Of a stretch of 5,663 nucleotides of DNA, positions 1 through 5,663 are shown piece by piece. This DNA comes from Methanosarcinales archaeon (GTDB lineage Archaea > Halobacteriota > Syntropharchaeia > Alkanophagales > Methanospirareceae). Numbering within the stretch: position 1 is the first letter of the stretch; each line of letters opens with the position of its first letter. The notes under the pieces were generated by a model. That model was not told the DNA's origin. It ran no database searches and saw only the letters and a program-made list of their open reading frames with translations. Location: NCBI GenBank assembly GCA_025464645.1, contig JAODGF010000167.1, positions 1 to 5,663 of the forward strand. Direction: 5' to 3'. The position numbers and the translations under genes were made by a program.

Positions 1-1243
1 TCTTCCTTTGTATTTGTTTACTCCCGAGATCACTGAGAGCACTGAGATGAGGTAAATAATTTTCCTGCTCTGCGTTCTCTGCGTGCTCAGCGGTAAATAA
101 GTACGTTTCTTTTGCTCCGAAACTCATAACAGCATTGAGTATTGTCTCGGTCAAGCAAACTGCACCCCTGAAGCCCGCATAAGGCGCATCATCATACACG
201 CAAACATGGTCAAAGACGGGATAAGTGAACCTTAAGAGTGCTATTCTCAACTTCGCAGCAATATTTCGCTCAAAACTGCTTCCAAAAAGGATTGTCGTGT
301 TGGAATCACGGACGTTCTGCTCAAAGATGTAATCGTCATCCTCAAGGCTAGCGAGCACTTCAATGTCGAATCCAAGTTCTCTGTCCAGGAAGTTTGCCAT
401 TGGTTCTGCATGGAAATCACCAACGACTGAAACGGGTGTTCCATAGAGTTCGTGCAAATAGGGATATATTTTTTTGAATGGTTCTAAATCGAACTCTCGC
501 TCTGCATCGTATCCCATACCGAGACGTTCACCGATAGCATTTATGAACTCCTTAGTGCCTTCAAGCCCATAAGGATAACCTACTTCAAGATATGGCACGC
601 CGAACTCAGATTTCATGTGCGCTGCCAGTTCTGTTCCCTGTCCAAGCACCACATTCAGCTCTGCTGCAGGAGCATTGACAAACTCATCCAGACTGCACTC
701 CGATATAACACAGTTCACTTTTATTCCCGCGCTGTTTAGCAACCTTCTGAGTTCTTTTATGTCTGCGTCAACCTTGAAGTCGTCTGGACAAAAACCTATC
801 AGATTAACGGAATTTTTTATAACACTGTGTTCTTTCATCAACCGTGCTAAGTGAACCAATGACTCCGCATATCCTTCTCTCATGGTGCCCTTAAATCCCG
901 CGGCATCCACCCAAACAACTTCTTTATTCAGTGCAACAGAATCTATCACAGCCTCAACGTCATCACCAATGATTGCAGGGGCATCGCCCGTGATGACTAC
1001 AAGCAGCGGAGTTTTATACACCCGGTCTGCACGCACCAGTGCCTCCCGAAGTGCTTCTTCACCGCCAAATACGATCTCACGTTCGTGCATCACGGTGCAT
1101 GCATGCCGAACGTCAGAATGATTGGAGGTACTTTTGAACATCATAGCACCCCAATTACATCCAACCGGAACGTGAGTAAGCACTACTGCATCCTTTATTC
1201 CATAACATGCACGAAATGCACCAAAGAATTTACCGCCGTCCAT
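1..1243 (-). CDS. Nitrogenase component 1-like protein, NifK/NifN-type subunit (3' end beyond window)
   Basis: An open frame runs from the ATG at 1243-1241 to the left edge (414 complete codons, no stop), so the gene is partial. The start is well supported: AGGAGGA lies 7 bases upstream, and the gene overlaps the previous stop by 14 bases. Family signs: HVPVGC (Cys29) in place of the usual HGPxGC; Cys49 then EIVFGGEEAL (54-64); IIGDDVEAV (91-99); APAAELNVV (191-199); and a NifK-like C-terminal core with RFTYPVFDHV (338-347) and FRGAVCLTETILNAVM (358-373). The family's third cluster cysteine, just before GDD, is replaced by Asp87, and there is no cysteine at the first position. The N-terminus is very short for the family, starting right at the first core strand. 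From residue 383 the frame runs through a repeat, so the natural C-terminus is probably near 375-382. Likely a one-cysteine partner subunit of the 546-residue protein. The family is secure; the substrate is unknown. Confidence 0.88.
   Translation of the reverse strand, partial: MDGGKFFGAFRACYGIKDAVVLTHVPVGCNWGAMMFKSTSNHSDVRHACTVMHEREIVFGGEEALREALVRADRVYKTPLLVVITGDAPAIIGDDVEAVIDSVALNKEVVWVDAAGFKGTMREGYAESLVHLARLMKEHSVIKNSVNLIGFCPDDFKVDADIKELRRLLNSAGIKVNCVISECSLDEFVNAPAAELNVVLGQGTELAAHMKSEFGVPYLEVGYPYGLEGTKEFINAIGERLGMGYDAEREFDLEPFKKIYPYLHELYGTPVSVVGDFHAEPMANFLDRELGFDIEVLASLEDDDYIFEQNVRDSNTTILFGSSFERNIAAKLRIALLRFTYPVFDHVCVYDDAPYAGFRGAVCLTETILNAVMSFGAKETYLFTAEHAENAEQENYLPHLSALSDLGSKQIQRK
17..97. 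repeat. Imperfect inverted repeat of the 'HAENAE' (ACGCAGAG) type
   Basis: Two 30-base arms, 17-46 and the reverse complement of 68-97, match at about 20 of 30 positions. Both begin TTTAC and end GAG, with a 21-base spacer between them. The right arm, read on the minus strand, contains ACGCAGAG AACGCAGAG. This is typical of a dispersed repeat seen in many bacterial and archaeal genomes, where it gives spurious peptide tails such as TAEHAENAE. Here it sits inside the open frame of the third nitrogenase-like gene and supplies its tail from codon 383. The arms could fold into a hairpin in RNA, which might act as a terminator or 3' stabiliser, but that is inference. Identification of the repeat type is from memory of the motif, not a search. 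Confidence 0.7.
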
Positions 1244-2870
1244 TTTCTTCTCCTCCTTTTCTTAGTTTAATATCACTCCTCAAACTCCACATCTCTGACC
1301 ACATCTGCATGGATGCTAAGCACATTGGGTCTGCGAGCATGAGGTAATAAGTTTCATCGTAATCAAACCTCGAAACGAAAGTTTTTCTTTGATTACGATG
1401 CCTCCTCAGTTCTCTTAGCAGATTCATTACAAATTCGACTTTCCCCGTGAACCCAAAAGGGGATGAATAAGTGCCGATTGAGGTGTTTACCATACTGATT
1501 CCCTCTTTTCCATATAGCAATGCGGTGCCGCGGTCACCAAGAACATAGTCAACTTTCTTCGTAATCTCGCCCAACTGGCTTAGTGTGGGGTTTAGAACGA
1601 GGTCAACACCGATGTCCCATTCATCAAGGAGGTCTTCCGTGTTCTTAATTACGGTTTCAATGGTCTCGTCTGAGACGTTGAGGTCCCTAAGCCGGCGCGT
1701 ATCAACACAGACATACCGCACTGGTATTTTAAAGTCCAATAGATACATCCGTATTGAATGGGGAGTAAAGAAGATTCCATGCGTGAACAAAGCGAACTCA
1801 TAATTCTTGAAGATTTTACCATACCTGTCAAGTTCTTGCAATGCACGATTTCGTTCTCGCACAATAACTTCCTCGGCTTCGCCATCCAGACCTATTCTTG
1901 ATGCTACATCCATCAAAAATTTCTCGGTCCCTTCAATACCGGTATAAAAGAACCAGCGTCGAATGTAATCAGTGCCAAACTTTTCTTTCATCCGCTCAGC
2001 CCACCGGATGCCGCGCCCCACGAGGTTCAACTCAGCAGCAGGTGCACGTTTTATTTCGTCAACTGAACAGTTCAGGAGCGTCGTGTTGATTTTCACACCC
2101 ATGCTGCCGAAAAGTTTTTTAGTCTCCTCTATTTGCCTCTTGAATCCATAGCTGAACCTGCCGAAGGTCTCGATGTTAATCGAGTGCTCCTCTACATCTA
2201 CATCCTGGTCTTCCATAAGTTGGTCAACAAGCGATAGCATAACCTCTATGTGACCACAGCCACGGATTTCACGGACTGGGAACCTGGTAGGGTCTTTCCA
2301 ACCCTCCATGTAGTCCTTAATCAAAACGTCAAGCGACTGCCTGCTCCGGTGAGCAAAACCCTCGCATGGAACGTATAAAATATCACATGGGACCTCAACT
2401 TCAACTTCCTGGATAACACCTTGTATGTCATCTCCGGTGAGTCCAGACACGCAGGTCGGAAGAACCGCGATTAATGCCGGCTTATATCTATTATACGTCT
2501 CAACGAGCTTCTCACGCAACTGCTCCTCTCCACCGTATATCACTGCTTTCTCATCAAGACACGTACAGGGCATATCAGAAATGGGAGAATAGATTCTGCG
2601 AGGCGTCAATCGCTGGTGAAAAGCGCAGCCGATGGGACCATGAATGAGAGGAATAGCACCTTCGATTTCAGTTACGGCAAAGACAGAGCCAGACAACTTG
2701 CAGTTTATTCCATATCTATGGAGCTGCCATGTGGTGCCCTGATGAACGCCGTGAAAGGTCCTGTCACGAAATACATCGTGAATGGCATCTCTGCGTTCTT
2801 TCTCTTTTTCCTCAAACTCGTGACTCTTCTGCCATACTTTCAAATCCTCAAATCCTTTTATTTCACTCAT
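1230..2870 (-). CDS. Nitrogenase component 1-like protein, three-cysteine NifE/BchN-like subunit (546 aa)
   Basis: A full-length member of the nitrogenase component 1 oxidoreductase superfamily (NifD/K/E/N, BchN/B, CfbD). Landmarks: Cys57 in GINCKLSG, PLIHGPIGCAF with Cys82, PCTC (102-104) before VIYGGEEQL, LPTC with Cys140 then GLTGDDIQGV, APAAELNLV (277-284), and a C-terminal domain with GVDLVLNP (421-428). Cys57-82-140 have spacings of 25 and 58, close to the three cluster ligands of NifE (37, 62, 124) and BchN. At the position of the NifD cofactor cysteine, after LNLV, there is Gly-Arg, and no matching histidine is seen near 459-474, so a FeMo-type cofactor is not expected. The start ATG overlaps the upstream TGA (ATGA), with GGTGAT 11 bases before it. 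Residues 1-18 look foreign to the family (separate entry). A C-terminal extension after about 490 has a counterpart in the 502-residue paralogue. Probably a cytoplasmic reductase subunit; substrate unknown. Confidence 0.93.
   Translation of the reverse strand: MSEIKGFEDLKVWQKSHEFEEKEKERRDAIHDVFRDRTFHGVHQGTTWQLHRYGINCKLSGSVFAVTEIEGAIPLIHGPIGCAFHQRLTPRRIYSPISDMPCTCLDEKAVIYGGEEQLREKLVETYNRYKPALIAVLPTCVSGLTGDDIQGVIQEVEVEVPCDILYVPCEGFAHRSRQSLDVLIKDYMEGWKDPTRFPVREIRGCGHIEVMLSLVDQLMEDQDVDVEEHSINIETFGRFSYGFKRQIEETKKLFGSMGVKINTTLLNCSVDEIKRAPAAELNLVGRGIRWAERMKEKFGTDYIRRWFFYTGIEGTEKFLMDVASRIGLDGEAEEVIVRERNRALQELDRYGKIFKNYEFALFTHGIFFTPHSIRMYLLDFKIPVRYVCVDTRRLRDLNVSDETIETVIKNTEDLLDEWDIGVDLVLNPTLSQLGEITKKVDYVLGDRGTALLYGKEGISMVNTSIGTYSSPFGFTGKVEFVMNLLRELRRHRNQRKTFVSRFDYDETYYLMLADPMCLASMQMWSEMWSLRSDIKLRKGGEENGRR
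1251..1257 (-). promoter_or_regulatory. Strong Shine-Dalgarno site for the third component 1 gene
   Basis: Read on the minus strand, AGGAGGA ends 7 bases before the ATG at 1243. It lies inside the last codons (GGE region) of the 546-residue gene. This is the best ribosome site in the window. It decides the start of the third gene, whose protein would otherwise look suspiciously short at its N-terminus. Confidence 0.75.
2817..2870 (-). other. N-terminal segment resembling the start of four-helix-bundle (S23/IVP) proteins
   Basis: Residues 1-18 of the 546-residue protein contain GFEDLKVWQKSHE. This closely follows the opening motif of the 23S rRNA intervening sequence / four-helix-bundle family (F-x-DL-x-VWQKA-x-E). 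The match stops at about residue 18 and a charged stretch (EEKEKERRD) leads into the nitrogenase-like core. No other ATG lies in frame between this start and the HGPIGC motif, so the segment now supplies the start codon. It may be a captured gene start or chance similarity in a short helix. The match is from memory of the family motif. Confidence 0.45.
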
Positions 2871-4375
2871 ACCTCATACCTATCACCTAACCCCTCCTTA
2901 TCTCCCACTGCTCCCTCTCTAAGCATGCCAAACATATCAGCAAGAGTTGCCCATTCCGGAAGGAGATTAGTTCTATACGGGTCGTACTCCAACATGCTAA
3001 GGAGTGGATTTTTCTTCCGCTGAGGTCGTTTAAGCGCCTCTTTTAGCTGGATAGCGAGTTCGATGGAAGCGTCAAAGCCGATTCGTTGATGAAAAAGCAT
3101 AAAACCCCTGAGATTAAAGGTTCTTATGCCTTCCTTATTGTATCTATGAGCGGTAGCCCCTGCTGAAATAACCAGGTCGGTTCCTGTTCTCCTGATGGCT
3201 CGTATTTCCTCTTCAAAAGTAGGATTTACAAGCACTTCCGGGTCTGACCCATACTTTCTTGCTAACTCGAGACTCATATTCAGCCTTTCGTTTATCGCCT
3301 CTGCGGTCAGACGACGCTCTAAACCACGTGTCTTATAGATGATGACACTTGCCTTCATACCCATATCACGCAACATTGCAGGACTCATACCAACGACTTT
3401 TTTACCCTCAAGGTGCTTCTTAACTTTTGAAAGCCGTTCCAGTGCATTTTTTTTCCTTCGTGCAATTACTTCCTCGGCTTCGCCTTCCTTACCCAATCGC
3501 TGAGCAATCTCCATAAATACCCTTGCACCTCCTTCTATTCCGTAAGGGTTGAGTAACTCCGGGTCCCTGGTTTCTTTATATCTGTTCCATGCCACAATTT
3601 CGTAGTGGTCAACGCCAAATCGTTCTTTCATTAATATTGCCCAGGACATGGGATAATTGGTTATGGTAAGCTCTGCCTTGGGGAGCTCATACAGGTCTTT
3701 CACCGTGGTGTGATGGAAACAAACTTGGTTTATCTCAATCCCCATTTCTGCTAAGACGGAAGCCATCTCTGCTACCTTTAAACCCGCACCATGAATAGGA
3801 AAGGTGATAATGTTTACAGAATCATCATTCTTCACTATCTCTTCCTTTTCTATACCATTGCACAGCATCTGGTCAGTAATCGCATACAGCGTATCCTGGT
3901 AGCCAACAGGCTTTCTTGGTGTTGCCTTACCGGTAAAATCGCCTGTCGTATAGATAACGTCGCAGCCAACTTCAGATTTTGTCTCTTCTACAACAGCCCT
4001 GAAGTCGTCTCCAATTAAATCACTTGGGCACGTGGTTATCACAACGATCAGATTTGGGTGATACTTCTCGTAGGTCCCTTTAATTCCCAGGCTTAGTTTG
4101 TCTTCTCCTCCATACACAACGTCTACATCGTTCATGTCGGTGCATGGCGTCTCGTAGAAAGAGAGGTAAGGTCTGAACGGGTTTATCTTACGCTGGAATG
4201 CGCATCCAATGGGACCGTGGATCAAGGGCACAGCATCTTCAATCGAGTTGACGACCATCAAAGCGCCGGAAATCTTACCCGGGATTGCGGTCATTCCATG
4301 CAATGGCAGGCTATACGAACTGATGAGCGGTCTTAAAAAGCCCATATTTCTGCCATCTTCACTTCCTATTTCCAT
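2867..4375 (-). CDS. Nitrogenase component 1-like protein, two-cysteine NifD/CfbD-like subunit (502 aa)
   Basis: A full-length nitrogenase component 1 family protein and a clear paralogue of the 546-residue neighbour: both share PLIHGPIGCAF (here 50-60), the PCT loop (77-79), V-x-YGGE, and a C-terminal extension with a YD motif. Other landmarks: VVITTCPSDLIGDD (111-124), LPKAELTI (231-238), YGIEGGARVFMEIAQRLG (278-295) and DPEVLVNPTFEEE (378-390). Cys58 and Cys116 are the second and third cluster-type cysteines; their spacing of 58 is as in NifK 95-153. The first-position cysteine is absent, with Pro/Gly there. No cysteine follows the AELTIT strand, where NifD carries its cofactor ligand. The ATG at 4375 has GGAG 11 bases upstream; an alternative Met11 has no better site. 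The stop TGA overlaps the next start. It could form a homodimer with a shared [4Fe-4S] cluster like CfbD, or a heteromer with its neighbours. Substrate unknown. Confidence 0.93.
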   Translation of the reverse strand: MEIGSEDGRNMGFLRPLISSYSLPLHGMTAIPGKISGALMVVNSIEDAVPLIHGPIGCAFQRKINPFRPYLSFYETPCTDMNDVDVVYGGEDKLSLGIKGTYEKYHPNLIVVITTCPSDLIGDDFRAVVEETKSEVGCDVIYTTGDFTGKATPRKPVGYQDTLYAITDQMLCNGIEKEEIVKNDDSVNIITFPIHGAGLKVAEMASVLAEMGIEINQVCFHHTTVKDLYELPKAELTITNYPMSWAILMKERFGVDHYEIVAWNRYKETRDPELLNPYGIEGGARVFMEIAQRLGKEGEAEEVIARRKKNALERLSKVKKHLEGKKVVGMSPAMLRDMGMKASVIIYKTRGLERRLTAEAINERLNMSLELARKYGSDPEVLVNPTFEEEIRAIRRTGTDLVISAGATAHRYNKEGIRTFNLRGFMLFHQRIGFDASIELAIQLKEALKRPQRKKNPLLSMLEYDPYRTNLLPEWATLADMFGMLREGAVGDKEGLGDRYEV

Positions 4376-4494
4376 TTTTTGTTCTTCTCCATATTATTTT
4401 CACCACCACCTCTCTTCTCCGCACATATCAAGAAATAATTATATCCACCACACAGCCCTCCACAGAATTTGCTTATAATATCGTGTATTTTCAT
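4366..4494 (-). CDS. Possible 42-residue Cys/Gly-containing small ORF in the intergenic gap
   Basis: An ATG at 4494 begins five bases after the TAA of the binding protein gene. The frame stays open for 42 codons to a TAG at 4368-4366, overlapping the first codons of the 502-residue gene by 10 bases. It so fills the only gap in the cluster almost exactly. The peptide has a CGGLCGG motif (residues 12-18), a third cysteine (Cys24), a GGG run and a lysine-rich end; no family is recognised. The ribosome site is weak: AAGG touches the ATG and AAAGGG is 14 bases away, so expression would rely on re-initiation. It may be a coupled leader peptide, a small metal-binding protein, or simply chance openness in a short leader. 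Confidence 0.3.
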   Translation of the reverse strand: MKIHDIISKFCGGLCGGYNYFLICAEKRGGGENNMEKNKKWK

Positions 4495-4499
4495 CCTTG

Positions 4500-5663
4500 T
4501 TACATCTGCCCTTTGTATCTGTCAGGTATCCCTGCTAAGCCGCCATCAATTTCTATCGGTGGATACACAAAGATACCATGTTTGTCTAAATCATAATCCA
4601 CTCCCTGGAATCGTGTCAAATATTCCCGATGAGTAACTTCCGGATCCACGCCCTCAAAGAGATCTGGATAGAACAATTTCGCCATGTATTCGATCGCTAT
4701 AAAGCATTGTGCTCCGCCAAAGATATAGCCATCGAATGCGTAAACTCTCTTATTCTTTACTGCTGTAACTTTCGCTAACTCTGGACGGTTCAGTACATCA
4801 CCCCTTGCATCCCTTAACCAACTCGGTTCATTCAGTTCATAGCCATATTTCCCTTCCATGTAGCTTGGTTTCACGATTATAATTTCAGGATTGCGCTTTA
4901 TTACCTCCTCAGGGTCTACATCGAAATAACCGGAATAATCGCCAAAAATATTATTGCCCCCTGCCATCACTAGTTTTTGATGGTATCCCGCTCCTTTTCC
5001 AGCACTGCGATAAGGTTTAGTACTCTCAAAATAGACTCTTATTTTTTCATCTTCAGGAATTTTTTCGTTTCTCTCTTTAATAGTATTCAGACATCCTTCA
5101 TAGAATTCAAGGAATTCTTTGGCTTCTTCGTTTTTGTTAATGAGATATCCGAGTTTTTTAACTTCTTTCACAAAAAAGTCTCCTGGTCGATACAAATCAA
5201 AACAGAGCACTGTAAGACCCATATCTTCAAACTTTTTTACGTCTGCCTTTTTCCAACAATGAAACATGACAGCATCAGGATTTAAGCTGGCTATCTTCTC
5301 GAAGTCAGTAGCCCCTTTACCTATATATGGATGATCACTGAATTCTGGAAATAATATTTTTCCGATGGGATCCTTGGCTATATATGCTGACACACCAACT
5401 ATTCTATCCTTTTCCAGTTTGAGAGAACGTAGTGTCTCGATATAATAAGTCCAAGGCGCGAATATCCTTTCTAACGGTTTTTTTACTGTCACGATCCTAT
5501 CAGCGGAATCTACAAGTGTAATCTCCTTCTCTTTACCCACTATGATTAGTTTTATCTGAATAAAATCCAGCGGATTGATTTTTCCATCGTATTTCGCATC
5601 CGCAAACTCCGTCACCGGTTTCTTACCGAAGAAAATCAGCTTTACGTAGGTCAGGTCTCGCAT
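4500..5663 (-). CDS. ABC transporter substrate-binding protein (iron-siderophore/corrinoid type) with dockerin-like N-terminal module, 5' partial
   Basis: 387 residues to the TAA at 4502-4500. The frame is open to the right edge, and the ATG at 5663 sits inside the first repeat of a dockerin-like module, so the true start and signal peptide lie outside the window. Residues 1-44 hold the end of one repeat (DLTYVKLIFFG) and a second, better one: ADAKYDGKIN (21-30) is a calcium-loop-like D-x-x-x-D-G-x-I-N, followed by PLDFIQIKLIIVGK. A linker (VDSADRIVTVKKPLERI, 51-67) leads into a Peripla_BP_2 (class III binding protein) fold: LNPDAVMF (127-134), a long central helix region at about 160-200, NPEIIIVKP (258-266), and VLNRPELAKVTAVKNKRVYAF (290-310). 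This family captures chelated iron, haem or corrinoids outside the membrane for a BtuCD/FhuBC-type transporter. No permease or ATPase is in the window. Being the upstream gene of the cluster, it suggests a metal complex as substrate or cofactor source; the ligand cannot be told from sequence. Confidence 0.92.
   Translation of the reverse strand: MRDLTYVKLIFFGKKPVTEFADAKYDGKINPLDFIQIKLIIVGKEKEITLVDSADRIVTVKKPLERIFAPWTYYIETLRSLKLEKDRIVGVSAYIAKDPIGKILFPEFSDHPYIGKGATDFEKIASLNPDAVMFHCWKKADVKKFEDMGLTVLCFDLYRPGDFFVKEVKKLGYLINKNEEAKEFLEFYEGCLNTIKERNEKIPEDEKIRVYFESTKPYRSAGKGAGYHQKLVMAGGNNIFGDYSGYFDVDPEEVIKRNPEIIIVKPSYMEGKYGYELNEPSWLRDARGDVLNRPELAKVTAVKNKRVYAFDGYIFGGAQCFIAIEYMAKLFYPDLFEGVDPEVTHREYLTRFQGVDYDLDKHGIFVYPPIEIDGGLAGIPDRYKGQM

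Noticed and set aside
17..97. CRISPR array or tandem repeat
   Set aside because: Only two arms in inverted orientation with a short spacer, and no regular direct repeats anywhere in the window.
247..444. Minus-strand 65-residue open frame
   Set aside because: It is in a different frame inside the third component 1 gene, whose own frame carries family motifs through this region.
615..1121. Plus-strand open frames at 615-854 and 882-1121
   Set aside because: Both lie antisense to the third nitrogenase-like gene, are rich in Ser/Thr as expected from antisense reading, and show no family features or ribosome site.
1230..1243. A frameshift that would make the third gene an N-terminal continuation of the 546-residue gene
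   Set aside because: The 546-residue protein is complete with its own C-terminal extension, and the third gene has its own strong ribosome site and repeats the family's N-terminal motifs.
2616..3023. Plus-strand 135-residue open frame across the 546/502 junction
   Set aside because: Antisense to two well-supported genes; no recognisable domain, and its length is explained by the low stop density opposite coding sequence.
1..4375. Canonical molybdenum nitrogenase (NifDK)
   Set aside because: Full P-cluster ligand sets and the FeMo-cofactor cysteine/histidine are not found in the three homologues.
4436..4445. GATATAATTA on the minus strand as a possible TATA box for the 502-residue gene
   Set aside because: No convincing BRE, and AT-rich strings are expected here. 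An internal promoter cannot be excluded but is not supported.

Overview
The window is one leftward-transcribed gene cluster; every supported gene lies on the minus strand. It suggests an archaeon, most likely of the methanogen / anaerobic methane- or alkane-oxidiser kind. The reasons are a periplasmic-binding-type protein carrying a dockerin-like module (a layout I recall mainly from such archaea), several nitrogenase component 1 homologues close together, and mid-range base composition with purine-rich ribosome sites. This placement is inference; there is no rRNA or other marker gene.

Layout in transcription order, from the right edge to the left edge. (1) 5663-4500: an iron-siderophore/corrinoid-type ABC substrate-binding protein whose true start lies beyond the right edge. 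(2) 4494-4366: a possible 42-residue Cys/Gly-containing small ORF that almost exactly fills the gap. (3) 4375-2867: a 502-residue nitrogenase component 1-like protein. (4) 2870-1230: a 546-residue paralogue, with an ATGA-type overlap with its neighbour and an odd N-terminus resembling the start of the four-helix-bundle (23S rRNA intervening sequence) family. (5) 1243 to the left edge: a third, NifK/NifN-like protein of at least 414 codons. It is the easiest to miss because it has no stop in the window. Its last 30 or so codons are written in an imperfect inverted repeat of the 'HAENAE' type (17-97). No stretch over 125 bases is gene-free.

How the genes may work together. The three component 1 homologues overlap end to start, so they are probably co-translated subunits. 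Their cysteines suggest a division of labour. The 546-residue protein has three cysteines at the positions used by NifE and BchN. The third protein has a single cysteine at the position of the lone NifN Cys44 / BchB Asp36 ligand. Together they could hold one [4Fe-4S] cluster as in NifEN or DPOR. The 502-residue protein has two such cysteines and could form a CfbD-like homodimeric cluster site. I could not place the nitrogenase cofactor ligands (NifD Cys275/His442) in any of the three, so dinitrogen fixation is unlikely. With a metal-chelate-type binding protein upstream, a reductase acting on an imported or newly made tetrapyrrole, corrinoid or other metal-complexed substrate is a reasonable but unproven idea. 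No NifH-like ATPase is in the window; one would be needed, nearby or elsewhere.
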